Source: Metellina segmentata
Lineage: Eukaryota; Arthropoda; Arachnida; Araneae; Tetragnathidae
Assembly: GCA_947359465.1 (NCBI GenBank)
Contig: OX375873.1
Span: 86,799,978 to 86,863,977, forward strand
Direction: 5' to 3'
Length of the DNA stretch: 64,000 bases
The position numbers and the translations under genes were made by a program. The notes under the pieces are model-generated. The model ran no database searches. It saw nothing but the letters and a program-made list of their open reading frames with translations, and was not told the origin of the DNA. Of the stretch, positions 55,131 through 64,000 are shown piece after piece; positions within the stretch are counted from its first letter, which is position 1; each line of letters starts with the position of its first letter.

Positions 55131-55770
55131 ATAAAATCATTTCAAAAGAATATATTCAGAAGAAAAGAGCAATAAAATATTTCCAAAGAATTCTATTCTA
55201 ATGAAAATAGTATTTGAATCTTTCGAAAATGTATTCTATTCGAAGAAATTATCAATAAAAAATGTTCAAAGAATTAGGTTCTATGGAAAGAAGTAATGGA
55301 ATTTTTCCAAAGAATTCTATTTGAGAAAAGAAGCAATAGAATATTTCCAAAGAATCCTATTCGAAGACAAGGAGCAATCTAATAATTCTACTCTAAGGAA
55401 AGGAGTAATTCTATATTTTCAAAAAGGATTCGTTTTTAAGAAAAGGATCCATAGAATTTTTTCCAAAGAATTCTATTTGAGAAAAGAAGCAATAGAATCT
55501 TTCCAAAGAATTCTATTCGAAGACAAGGAGCAATCTAATAATTATACTCTAAGGAAAGGAGTAATTCTATATTTTCAAAAAAGATTCGTTTTTAAGAAAA
55601 GGATCCATAGAATTTTTCCCAAAGAATTCGAAGAAAATAAGCAATATAATATTTCTGTGTGATTCTATTCTAAGGAAAGGAGTAGTTGGATCTTTCCAAA
55701 GGATTCCATTCCAAGGAAAGAAGCAGTTGGATTTTCCCAAAGATAGTATTCTAAGGAAAGGACCAAACAA
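55131..55770 (+). repeat. 39-bp satellite with 156-bp higher-order unit
   Basis: Degenerate units built on TTCCAAAGAATTCTATT and GAAAAGAAGCAAT recur about every 39 bp. A block of four (GAGAAAAGAAGCAATAGAAT at 55323 and 55479) repeats at 156 bp with few changes. Because 39 is divisible by three, frames stay open across it (55321-55662), giving a 13-residue periodic peptide. I treat it as a satellite, not a gene. Confidence 0.88.
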
Positions 55771-56521
55771 TTTTCTGAAAAACAATTTTCTCATATATTT
55801 TTTTAACCATTTGATGTGGTATTTTAGTCAAATGTGCTTATAGGTAGAAAACATTTTAAATTCTCGTGACGCTCAAAGAATGAAATAAAACATTTTTACA
55901 TATTTCTTAATTAATTAAAAATCTGGGGCCACTCAATAATTAAATAAAATATTTTTACATATCGTTTAATTAATTAAAATGACTGTTTATGGAACATGAC
56001 ATCAGTTAAATAATCATCTATGGCCCGCTGCAACTATGGGCAATTTCTTCGTGAATATGTTGCTTAAGATTATTATTAGCGTAGACTCGTGTACTTAATT
56101 CGCCCTTTAGAATAAACTTCCAGAATCAACAGATCAGAAGAACTATGCGGCTAATAGACATAACCAGATTTTGCCATTAATTGCTCCAGAAATAGGTCCT
56201 TTAGAATTCTATGGTTCACGAGCTGTATGACGTTCCTTCGTGTTGTTGAAACTAATAGTAGGTATATTTCATGGCGATCAATCTCAAACTAAGAAATTTC
56301 ACACTTCACTACAGCGTTCACAAATGACATAAACCACATTTTCATTACATCATGGAAAACAAATGTCCTACTTACGCATTCACTCCGAATTTCACAACAA
56401 CCAGTATTTTTTCATCTCCAAGAACTGATATGTTTTTTAACATATGCACTGATTTCGTTAACACTGCAATCGTAATGAAGCTCGAAACAATTGAACAAAT
56501 CACGTGGTCAAACGAGCTCGT
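55771..56521. other. Unassigned A/T-rich DNA
   Basis: An internal near-duplicate occurs (AAATAAAATATTTTTACATAT and variant, 55880-55970). No gene is recognised. Confidence 0.35.
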
Positions 56522-56529
56522 ATTTGTAA

Positions 56530-57105
56530 TAGGGATGCGACATCGACAGTAAAACATCGATGTTGATAATACATCGCCCCCAAAACATCGATGTTTTTAA
56601 AATTCAGTGTATTTAAACTTTTTTCCACATTTCTTAAAACTGGTTTAGCACCTAGTGATGCGACATCGACAGCAAAACATCTATGTTCAAAATTAAAACA
56701 TCTATGTTCATAATACATCGCCCCAAAACCATCGATGTTTTTAAAATTTAGTGCATTTAAACTTTTTCCCCCATTTCTTAAAACTTGTTTAGCAAGTAGT
56801 TATGCGACATCGGCTCCAATACATCGATGTTTTTTATAAAACATTAATGTTTTGAAAACATCGACATCGATGTCGCAACCCTACTTTTCAGACCATTCAC
56901 CCTTGGTCATTTGGGTCTAAAAGTATGTTTAATTTGCTGATTATAAAAATTATGCTAATTGATTATTTTTAAAATTTTTATAACGGTACTTTTTTCATTT
57001 AAAAATAAAACATCGACAAGTATAAACATCGATATTACAAAAACATCGATGTTTTTTAAAAAACAGCGATGTTTTGAAAACATCGACATCGTTGTCGCAT
57101 CCCTA
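56530..57105. mobile_element. hAT-type MITE packed with ACATCGATGT palindromes
   Basis: Ends TAGGGATGCGACATCGAC and (reverse strand) TAGGGATGCGACAACGA. The flanks ATTTGTAA (56522-56529) and ATTTGTAG (57106-57113) are an 8-bp target duplication with one mismatch. The palindrome ACATCGATGT or close variants occurs many times. An internal terminus-like TGTCGCAACCCTA at 56863-56875 suggests two copies joined or an internal rearrangement. It has no transposase. Confidence 0.88.
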
Positions 57106-57113
57106 ATTTGTAG

Positions 57114-58299
57114 TGCAGCCATTGGTGGTTACTGACCCATGCCGTAGCAGTCATTAATTGAATAAACAATATGTACAAAACTATTCTTCAAATGCTTTAC
57201 TTAAAAGTTATTCCAAAACAAAATGAGTGTCCTTACATAAAAATACACCCTGTTTCTACAAGGTAAAATCCTCACCAAGGTATTCTAGGTTCTTACAAAG
57301 GAAAACTTGTAGTGTTACAAGTGTGGTCTTCGCTACAGTAGGAAGTTTGGCAAACATATACGAGCCTGTAAACCTCCAAGTGGTTGTCTAGACGATGTAT
57401 CTCTTTGTTAACAAACCTGACCAGATTGACGACATATTTCGCCATTATAAAAAACTGACCAGCTCAAGATCTCATAGATATAAAAAAATTGGAAATATCT
57501 TGATGATATCTTATCATAAGCAAAATTGGTCAAACCTTAATAGACGAGATATCTCGTCAAAACCACTTGGAGAATTAATATTACGCCGTCACGATGGCCT
57601 TAACCTCGCCTATCTGAGGCCAAAAAAAAGCTTTGTTTCTTGTAACATGAGCAAAAATATTAGAGTCGGTAGCTAGGAAAAAATTTTTATCTAAATATTT
57701 TTAGCAAATACGCAAAAGGAAATATGTATTATCTGAGTATTAATGTCAGATTTAAAATTGATCAGGGGTGGGAACAGTGATATAAAATACCTGGGTATAT
57801 TTATTTTTGCGGGTCAATATCTTGTTCGATAATATATTAATCGATTAAGATCGCTTAGACATCGTAATCAATTAATCGTTTTAACGAACATGTTTTTTAA
57901 TTAAATAAATTTTTTTTAAGACTAAAAAAACTTTAGGGTTGGAATTTTTGTATTGTAATTTCAGGGTCGGTCGGGTTACAGGAAACAGCCCATTTTTTTT
58001 TGGCCTGAGGTGTCTATCAATTTATATATGACTGTTTTTTCAGTGTTTATGTCTGATGAGAAAGTTGAGCCATCTTGGTATGGGATGAATGATAGTAGGT
58101 CGGTGAAAGGGCTCTATGATCAAGCAAACAGTCTGTAACATTCTGGACGGATAGCTTATGGAGCCAAAAGTGCACCCATTTGTTCCTGAAATTCTGTACC
58201 TCAGAAAGAAGGACGGGAACGTTCCATTACCAGTGGTGAACAAGATCATACACCTATCAGTGATCTGAATTCTACCTCTGGGAAGAACTGGAACTTAGA
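57114..58299. repeat. Dispersed-family stretch (57360-57600) in unassigned DNA
   Basis: 57390-57580 contains GACGATGTATCTCTTTG, TGACGACATATTTCGCC and TAGACGAGATATCTCGTCA, related to the 45.9-, 48.6- and 51.8-kb stretches. Near 57765 CAGGGGTGGGAAC resembles a hAT-type end, but no partner end was found. Confidence 0.5.
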
Positions 58300-58600
58300 C
58301 ATGCCCATCTCCTGATAATCTCAGGCGAATTCGATTTCAACCAAAGACTTTCGTGTACAAAGAGGGCTGGTGCACGATATATCTGTCGTGGCGTCAAACG
58401 TTCTCACTTGACATGGTTTGGAAGTTTGGAGGTTGAAGTGCCAGCTCAGATGTGACCTCATCATATGACCGAGGTTCAAAATGGTGGTATTCTCACCGGA
58501 ACTTTCCCTACGGGGGCTGATCCCGGAGTCCTAATACCTCGTTGTGTTGCTTCAGTGTGCGGCGTTAATTAAAAACCTACCTAACTTACCTACCCAGTAC
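58300..58600 (+). repeat. SINE S1 copy
   Basis: Degenerate head (GCGAATTCGATTTCAACC), body (GTCGTGGCGTCAAACGTTCT, GGAAGTTTGGAGG, CCAGCTCAGATGTGACCTC), 3' part (GGGGGCTGATCCCGGAG, TCGTTGTGTTGCTTCAGTG) and tail CCTACCTAACTTACCTACC. Confidence 0.82.
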
Positions 58601-58704
58601 TCTCAGCAAACTAAATGCGTTTCTTCTGGTTATTTGTAGAAAACAATAGCACACTGGCGAGCGAACCCGCTTATTAAGCCCGCATTGTGATAATGTACTA
58701 TGGG

Positions 58705-58940
58705 CAATCGATCCTGGTCCGGGATTCAGGTTTCCTGTAACCTTCACGTTGGGTTGGTGTGGAAGTTTGGAGAGTGGGTGCCAGCTTAGATGTTGCCTCG
58801 TCATCTGACAGTGATTCAAATTTACGTGGTGTTGTTCTCGGATCTTTCCCTTAGGGGATTGATCCCGTACCGTCGTCAATAGCTAGTTGTGTTGCTCTAG
58901 TACGACGCTAAGTAAAAATTACCATTACCATTTCTGTAAC
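58705..58940 (+). repeat. SINE S1 copy lacking the head
   Basis: TTCACGTTGGGTTGGTGTGG, GCCTCGTCATCTGACAGTG, GGGGATTGATCCCG, TTGTGTTGCTCTAGTACGAC and an ATTACCATTACC tail. Confidence 0.82.
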
Positions 58941-59009
58941 CTAACATGGTGTTGTCCTTATTATGGTGGTAGTTGGTATATTTATATAACAAGGACCATA
59001 TCGCGCAAA

Positions 59010-59350
59010 ACTGCGCAAAACACAAGACAGACATCGCTAGCAGCTTGCGAGTTGGCTTGATAGGTGATACGTAGGCTTGATACCTGTAACTGACCCCATG
59101 TGTGTATTTTGCTCGCAGGCTCGATCCATGTAACTTACCCCATGTGTGTATTTTGCTCTTCCCTATAAGTAACACTTTCCGTGTGTGTCTATTACTAGAT
59201 GATGTAATAGATATATGCTACACACACACACACATGGAAAGTGTTACTGATAGAGAAGAGCAAAATACACACATGGGGTAAGTTACAGGAATCGAGCCTG
59301 CACCGTCTACAACTCGCAAGCTGCTAGCGAAGTGGTCAGACCCACTGAAC
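59010..59350. repeat. Inverted pair of SINE S2 copies
   Basis: A plus-strand S2 copy (about 59026-59205) faces a minus-strand copy (about 59217-59350). Shared words in opposite orientation include CCATGTGTGTATTTTGCTC, AGTAACACTTTCC and AGCAGCTTGCGAGTTG. The minus copy keeps the tRNA-like head (TTCAGTGGGTCTGA and GGCTCGATTCC when reversed). In the left copy the block TGTAACTTACCCCATGTGTG is duplicated in tandem. The arrangement can form a long hairpin. Confidence 0.8.
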
Positions 59351-59440
59351 AACGGCGACCCCGTTCTTATTAAGTATTTAACAAGTCCGTTAAATCTTTG
59401 ATCAACACGAACATTTGGTAAATAGTCCTAATCGTAGTGA

Positions 59441-59839
59441 ATGCCGTTCAAGACTATCAAAGTTCACTTTAGAGTTTCCGGTTGGGTAAAATCCAGAGTA
59501 TACGAATACTTGATGCCACATAAGGCTAGCAAACAGAACATACTCGATCAACAGAGCACACTCATTCACCCTCAGCCAACGCTAGAAGAATTCTGTAATC
59601 TAGAGTTTAATTCACAAATAATTGGATGTGCAGCGTGTAAAAATCGTCAACTTCCAAAACCTCCTCCAGATATTTTGTATATGTTACCCTTAACAACCAC
59701 GCAATATCGATCTTACCTGTTAATTATTCCTATGTTGTTACTGAGCGAATTATATATGTTTCCATTCATTCTTCCTGTAGAAAACAATGGTTTATCGGTA
59801 AGCATTTTTTTAGTAGGCCATATGGTGGGTAATTGGTAA
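59441..59839 (+). CDS. Hypothetical 132-codon open frame
   Basis: ATG at 59441 to TAA. The first half is hydrophilic, with a Cys pair (GCAACKNRQLPKPPPDI). A hydrophobic run follows (RSYLLIIPMLLLSELYMFPFIL), long enough for a membrane segment. No family is recognised. The frame ends against an S1 SINE. It could be a retro-derived fragment or chance; no start context or splice evidence decides. Confidence 0.22.
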   Translation: MPFKTIKVHFRVSGWVKSRVYEYLMPHKASKQNILDQQSTLIHPQPTLEEFCNLEFNSQIIGCAACKNRQLPKPPPDILYMLPLTTTQYRSYLLIIPMLLLSELYMFPFILPVENNGLSVSIFLVGHMVGNW

Positions 59840-59985
59840 TTTTTAATTAACGTTGTACTAGAGCCACACAACGGGCTATTGACGACGGTCCAGGATCAAT
59901 CTTTTAATGGAAAGATCTTAGGACAACGTCACGTAATTTTGAACCACGGTCAGATGACGAGGCAAAACCTGAGCACCATATGGTG
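59840..59985 (-). repeat. SINE S1 fragment
   Basis: ACGTTGTACTAGAGCCACAC, AACGGGCTATTGACGACGG, GATCAATCTTTTAATGG and TTTTGAACCACGGTCAGATG match S1 on the minus strand. Confidence 0.82.
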
Positions 59986-60009
59986 AGAGCATATACTGAG
60001 ACATCATTT

Positions 60010-60070
60010 GGTAGGTAGGATTTAATTAACTGTACTGTAGCAACACAACGGGCTATTGACGATGGGAGAC
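60010..60070 (-). repeat. SINE S1 tail fragment
   Basis: GGTAGGTAGGATTTAATTAAC and AGCAACACAACGGGCTATTG, a second minus-strand S1 end right after the previous one. Confidence 0.75.
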
Positions 60071-60118
60071 TTCATTAAGACATGATTTATGGATACTTGT
60101 AGGGCCGGATTAACCTGT

Positions 60119-60925
60119 TTAGAAGGGACACATTTATTAATTAATTTAGAATTTTTAATTTTTTTTGTACTGATTACCCATCTAACTAATAAGAAAACTC
60201 ACAACACAAAAAATTTCCAAATTTTAAAAAATAATTTAAAATTAATATTTTTTGAAAAAGCAGGGTCATTTTAAATTGCTAAAACTTAAAATATTCTTGA
60301 TCAATTTTCAAAATTATTGCAGTAAATAATTCACAAATTTATAAACTTTAATTCTGATTCAGCAAATTAAAAAATATTAATTCAATGAAAAATAAAAATT
60401 ATTTAAATTAAAAACTTCTAAAAATTTTAAGGAACTTTTTTTTTAAAGTTATATTTTTAAAAGTAAATATTTGTTTCAAATTTAAAGTATAATGTTTGAA
60501 AAAGATGTATTCCAAATTTCAACCCTTAAACTTTATCGGTTCTTGACTTATAACAATTTAAATACAGGACATCTTGAAAAATTCATCATGGAGAAAAACG
60601 CATTTAAAGTTTTAAAGGCTATTTTACAGTTAATGAAATGTTTAAATACCCTATAAGAGCATCCAGATGAGTATCTAACTTCTTTCTTCCTCTTAAATCT
60701 TTGGTTCAGTTTGATTTTTGCGAGTTCTACCTTTTTCTGCATTCTTTAAAGGTCTCCGTAATCTTAAATAACCTCTTTCGCAGATGTTGTTGCCATGACA
60801 ACAGCTGTTTGAGTGTTAGATTTTCAAAACAACGAACCACAAAATTAATTCTATCTATCGTTCTAATTAAGATAGAAACATGATGTACACGTCATTTCAA
60901 GCATAAAGACACAGGACCCCCTTAA
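60119..60925. mobile_element. TTAA MITE, copy 2
   Basis: It is collinear with 39332-40045 (GTACTGATTACCCATCTAAC, TAAATTGCTAAAACT, GATGTTGTTGCCATGACAAC, CTAATTAAGATAGAAACATG), with decayed ends (left AGAAGGGACA, right ACACAGGACCCCC then TTAA). It contains about 160 bp (60618-60780) absent from copy 1. Its right end abuts the head of the next S1 SINE. Confidence 0.82.
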
Positions 60926-60929
60926 AAGA

Positions 60930-61225
60930 GTAAAGAATTGGCAACCGGAGGGTTGCGAGTTCGAATCCAACCAACAACCATCGTGTACAAGGGAGGCTAA
61001 TCTGTAGTGGCCTCAAATGTCTCCACGCTGGAGTGGTGTGGACGTTTGGAGAGTGGAGTGCCAGCTCAGGTGTGACCGCGTTATCTGACCATGGTTTAAA
61101 ATTACGAAGTGTTGTTCTCGGACCTTTGCCTTCGGGTTTGATCCCGGACCGTCGTCAATTACATGTTCTGTTACTACAGTCCGACGTGTTGATTAAATAC
61201 ACGCGTACCTGAATACTGGTACCCT
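60930..61225 (+). repeat. SINE S1 copy
   Basis: Head with B box GAGTTCGAATCC (about 60957), body GTAGTGGCCTCAAATGTCTC, GTTTGGAGAGTGGAGTGCC, AGCTCAGGTGTGACCGCG, and the 3' part TTCGGGTTTGATCCCGGACC. Confidence 0.85.
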
Positions 61226-61351
61226 TATTATCAGTGGCGTAGTCCAGATTCACGGCATCCGTTAACGAAATTTGGAAGGGAAAAAAACAATAAATGGTAA
61301 TTGATAAAACACCTTAAGCAAAATCTTATCTCGTTAACTTTGGCTGGATCT

Positions 61352-61682
61352 GCCGACCAACCGGTATAGTGGTTAAGGTGTTAGCCTCTAGATCAGAAGG
61401 TTCCTGGTTCGAATCCGGGTCCGGGCATGGATGTTTGTAAGCATATGGTGTAGAGGCGGCTGGTAAACCTTAAATCTGTCGTGGCCGAAAGTCCTCACGT
61501 TGGGTTGGTGTGGAAGTTTGGAGAGTGGGGTGCCACCTCAGGTGTTGCTTCGTCATCTGACCGTGGTTCAAAATTATGAGGTGTTGTCCTCGGATCTTTT
61601 CCTTAAGGGTTTGATTCCGGACTGTCGTCAATAGCCCGTTGTGTTTCTCTAGTACGACGTTAACTAAAATTACCATTAACAT
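61352..61682 (+). mobile_element. SINE S1, reference full-length copy
   Basis: tRNA-like head with A box TATAGTGGTTAAGG (61365-61378) and B box GGTTCGAATCC (61406-61416). The tRNA-unrelated body follows (AATCTGTCGTGGCCGAAAG, GTTGGGTTGGTGTGGAAG, TCTGACCGTGGTTCAAAATT), then the 3' part (GGGTTTGATTCCGGACTG, AATAGCCCGTTGTGTTTCTC, AGTACGACGTTAACT) and tail ATTACCATTAACATT. It is transcribed by RNA polymerase III if active and mobilised by an unknown LINE. The head does not fold as a functional tRNA (poor anticodon and acceptor stems). Confidence 0.88.
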
Positions 61683-61879
61683 TGGCTGGATCTAGTTGGA
61701 AATCGCATGCATCCGGTTGCTAGTCCATGGCTCTACCAACAGGCTACCATAATCCCAGATATAGTAGTAATACCGTGTTCAATAGCAATATATTGTCACC
61801 AATTCAAATGATTTTTAATGATCAACCTTAACTTTTTAAACTATTTCTTGAAATTGTTAAACACATTTCTGTGAAGTGT

Positions 61880-62000
61880 TCGATCGTCATCTGACCGTGA
61901 TTCAAAATTACGTGGTGTTGTTCTCGGTTATTTAACTTTGGAATTGATCATAGCCCGTTGTGTTGCTCTAGTACGAAGTTAATTAAAAATACTAAAGAAA
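61880..62000 (+). repeat. SINE S1 3' fragment
   Basis: TCGTCATCTGACCGTGATTC, AAAATTACGTGGTGTTGTTC, AGCCCGTTGTGTTGCTCTAG and TACGAAGTTAATTAAAAATAC. Confidence 0.8.
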
Positions 62001-63237
62001 TACTACGAAGTGTTCACATGTCTGTTAATTGCATTATTTATTACTCCTTTTTTTTTTTTTTTTTTAAACTTTCTGAATCTTTTCCTAATTTAAGGGTGGA
62101 GAGATGTTAATCTCTAAATCAAATAGATTTTAAGAAAATAATATTTTACCAAATTATACAGGACTGTGTATAATTTAGTTTAAACATTTAATCTCTGCTA
62201 TAAATAAAAATTATGATTTCATTTATATATTCTTGGAATGACTGCTGATTATTAACATTAACATAATAATACAAGCTTGCTATTAAATTGTTTTTTAAAT
62301 GTAAATTAGATTTGAAAAATATTACCAGGAAAAACTTCCTACATCCCAAAATACATTTTTCAACACATTCCATCAATATTGTAATCCCTTGCTCATTTCC
62401 ATTCATTATTCATGCTATGTACTTATACATCACATGTCTGCTAAATATTCTGTTAGTGTAATAAAAACAGCTATTTGTTACAAAAAAGGTTATTTTAGCT
62501 ATATTAATTAGTAAGATTTTTATAAAGGATGGGGAATTCTCAAACTCTCTCTCTCTCTCTTTTCCCTCTCTCTATTCGAAATCCTTGTCATGCCAATATG
62601 ATCAAATTAACGTTTCAACAATGACTACTTTCATCATTGCGAAATATTTAAATCTATTATGTATAATCTTTATGCCCTTTCTTATGTGCGTATATTGAAA
62701 TATCTTATATGTATTAAAATAAAGTAAATATTATCTGCTCTGGTTATAATAAAAGAAATACAGTTCCAATTTATTGTTTTACTACAAGTTATAATTTGCT
62801 ACTTTAATCCTTCCATAATGGACACTATAGTGGATTTTAATGTATATGGACATCTTAACTAAGAACGAACTCAGCTTTTCTGAGAATGATTTTTAGTGAA
62901 AATAAACAACCCAGACAGTCTGAGAAGGCTTTATTCCCGCTGTCCTGATGTTCTAAGTATCGGGTCACCTTAAAATGGAATTCATCGCCGTTTGGGCAAC
63001 GTTTGGGGTTTTATTCTAATTGGTCCTGAACAATAAACTGTCAACTGTCGTACATCGATTCATAACTTATTCTTTGAAATTTATGGGTAAAAATGGTGAA
63101 ATCGTCTTAGAAAATCAAGCCAAATAAAATCCCTTTTAGGAAAGGTACAGAAACACTTTATCGCAACAGAAACAAAACTTAACAGTAAATGGCTCTCATA
63201 GATAAAATTCAAACTTATATAGTGTAAAAGTTTTTAT
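62001..63237. other. Unassigned A/T-rich DNA
   Basis: Contains a poly-T run (about 62048-62065) and a CT-rich tract at 62545-62573. The part near 62930-63015 shares words with 23930-24000. No gene is recognised. Confidence 0.35.
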
Positions 63238-63420
63238 AATACACTGCTAGTCAATGGAAATGCAACATCGTATAAGAAGCATCCAATAACAATGAAATTA
63301 ACACGATACGTAGATTAGGGAAGCATGATTTTCACCGCAGTGTATATGCAAATCATGTGCACCACTAAACCCCCTGTAAGTTGTTTTAAAAGGGTGGAGA
63401 GAGAGGTGGTTTTAAGCATT
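63238..63420 (+). repeat. Possible Tc1-type terminal fragment
   Basis: TACACTGCTAGTCAATGGAA followed by ATGCAACATC resembles the left end of the Tc1 relic at 29944 (ACTGCTGGCCATCTAAACTG, CAACACC). No transposase follows. Confidence 0.35.
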
Positions 63421-64000
63421 TGAATTGTGTTTTCTCGATGTTCCTGTGTACACGTAGCTTAATCATACAAACACAATCATACAGGCACGTTTCTGAGTTT
63501 GTCAGAGGGAGATTTGTCTCTTATCGAGACTACAAATTATCTTTCCGAGAAATCGGTGTTGGAGATGAACGAAATAGAGCTCCAGTGATACGAATATGGA
63601 ATCGCTAGGTACAGGAGGGATGGACTGACCGATGTAAACGATTCTAGCAGCCTCCACGATTCCAGCAGCACCGAGGGCGGACATCTTGTGCGCATGGCTA
63701 TTGTGGATCGCATTGTAAGAAACCTAGCTCAAGAATTAGGGTGTGTTGTATAACAATCTGTATCAGCACGTACAGTTCGACGTCGTGTGCAGCAGCGGGG
63801 AATTTTTTCAAGGCGGCTGTTGCTGCGACCAACTTCGAAACTTCCCCACATTTTTCTGCTGCTGCAGTGGTGCAGTTCAAGAACGAAACAAAAACTTTTT
63901 CGGTAACTTGAGTACTTTACAGCTGTTTGTTTATTTGTTGTTTCATTAACCGTCATTTTACAGGTTGATATTCAATGCAAATTAAAGTGACACATACGCT
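63421..64000 (-). other. Exon-like unassigned stretch at the window edge
   Basis: Minus-strand frames at 63880-63698 and 63684-63502 have Ala/Gly/Glu-rich, G/C-richer openings (KLVAATAALKKFPAAAHD; MSALGAAGIVEAARIVYIG). A plausible start context ACAAGATGTC and a GTACCT after the second block could be exon signals. No family is recognised, and CTG/GCA-rich runs can open frames by chance. Confidence 0.2.

Noticed and set aside
55321..55662. Protein-coding gene with 13-residue repeats
   Set aside because: The open frame follows from a 39-bp satellite period; other frames are open too and no start context or flanking exon is seen.
57765..57900. Another hAT element starting CAGGGGTGGGAAC
   Set aside because: No matching right end or 8-bp duplication could be found.
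61352..61427. Functional tRNA gene
   Set aside because: A and B boxes are good, but anticodon and acceptor stems pair poorly, and the sequence continues into the S1 SINE body shared by many copies.

Overview
The window looks like a transposon-saturated, A/T-rich piece of an animal genome, most likely an arthropod. The retrotransposon, Tc1/mariner, hAT, Helitron, SINE and LINE families seen here are all common in large arthropod genomes. I recognise no intact host gene, and the exact lineage is not established. Nearly every sequence I can name is a mobile element, and much of the value lies in how they are nested and in which target-site duplications still join up.

Left part (1-5.5 kb): two direct copies of a Helitron-like repeat (423-1058 and 1852-2486) flank a broken Tc1 transposase; the rest is unassigned apart from SINE scraps. 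Centre-left (5.6-15.3 kb): a very young 9.7-kb Ty3/gypsy LTR retrotransposon, with 1.7-kb LTRs that differ by two substitutions and one 14-bp indel. It has a PBS, gag with a zinc knuckle, and pol (protease, reverse transcriptase, RNase H, integrase) in the -1 frame. A textbook slippery heptamer followed by a stem-loop sits at the gag stop. It is inserted, with a 4-bp duplication, inside a tRNA-derived SINE. A single frameshift breaks the end of integrase.

16.4-20 kb: a three-level nest. A Helitron is interrupted by a 3-kb hAT transposon (8-bp duplication, transposase relic on the minus strand), which itself carries a second Helitron of the same family with perfect A/T flanks. 20-35 kb: mostly unassigned A/T-rich DNA with a microsatellite, SINEs, a decayed Tc1 element (29.9-30.8 kb), a complete SINE with 12-bp target-site duplications (27.4-27.9 kb), and a 5'-truncated LINE whose RNase H reading frame is still open (31.7-32.3 kb).

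35-42.8 kb: a decayed Tc1 (35.7 kb); a 1.3-kb mariner-like element with both terminal repeats and a TA duplication (37-38.3 kb); and two minus-strand Helitrons (38.7-40.1 and 41.1-41.9 kb). The first Helitron has been hit by a 714-bp TTAA-flanked MITE, and the second preserves the empty site. A hAT MITE follows at 42.2 kb. 43-58 kb: a dispersed family built around a palindromic GAGATATCTC motif, interrupted at 46.1-46.8 kb by a hAT element with transposase remnants. This stretch also holds a 247-bp x 3 tandem array, a 113-bp x 3 array, a 39-bp/156-bp higher-order satellite, a GC-rich TIR element at 50.7 kb, and a hAT MITE packed with ACATCGATGT palindromes at 56.5 kb. 52-62 kb: a dense cluster of one tRNA-derived SINE family, an inverted SINE pair, and a second TTAA MITE copy.

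The elements depend on one another in the usual way: non-autonomous SINEs, MITEs and short Helitrons need enzymes from LINEs, DNA transposons and full Helitrons that are only partly present here. Possible host exons are noted with low confidence.
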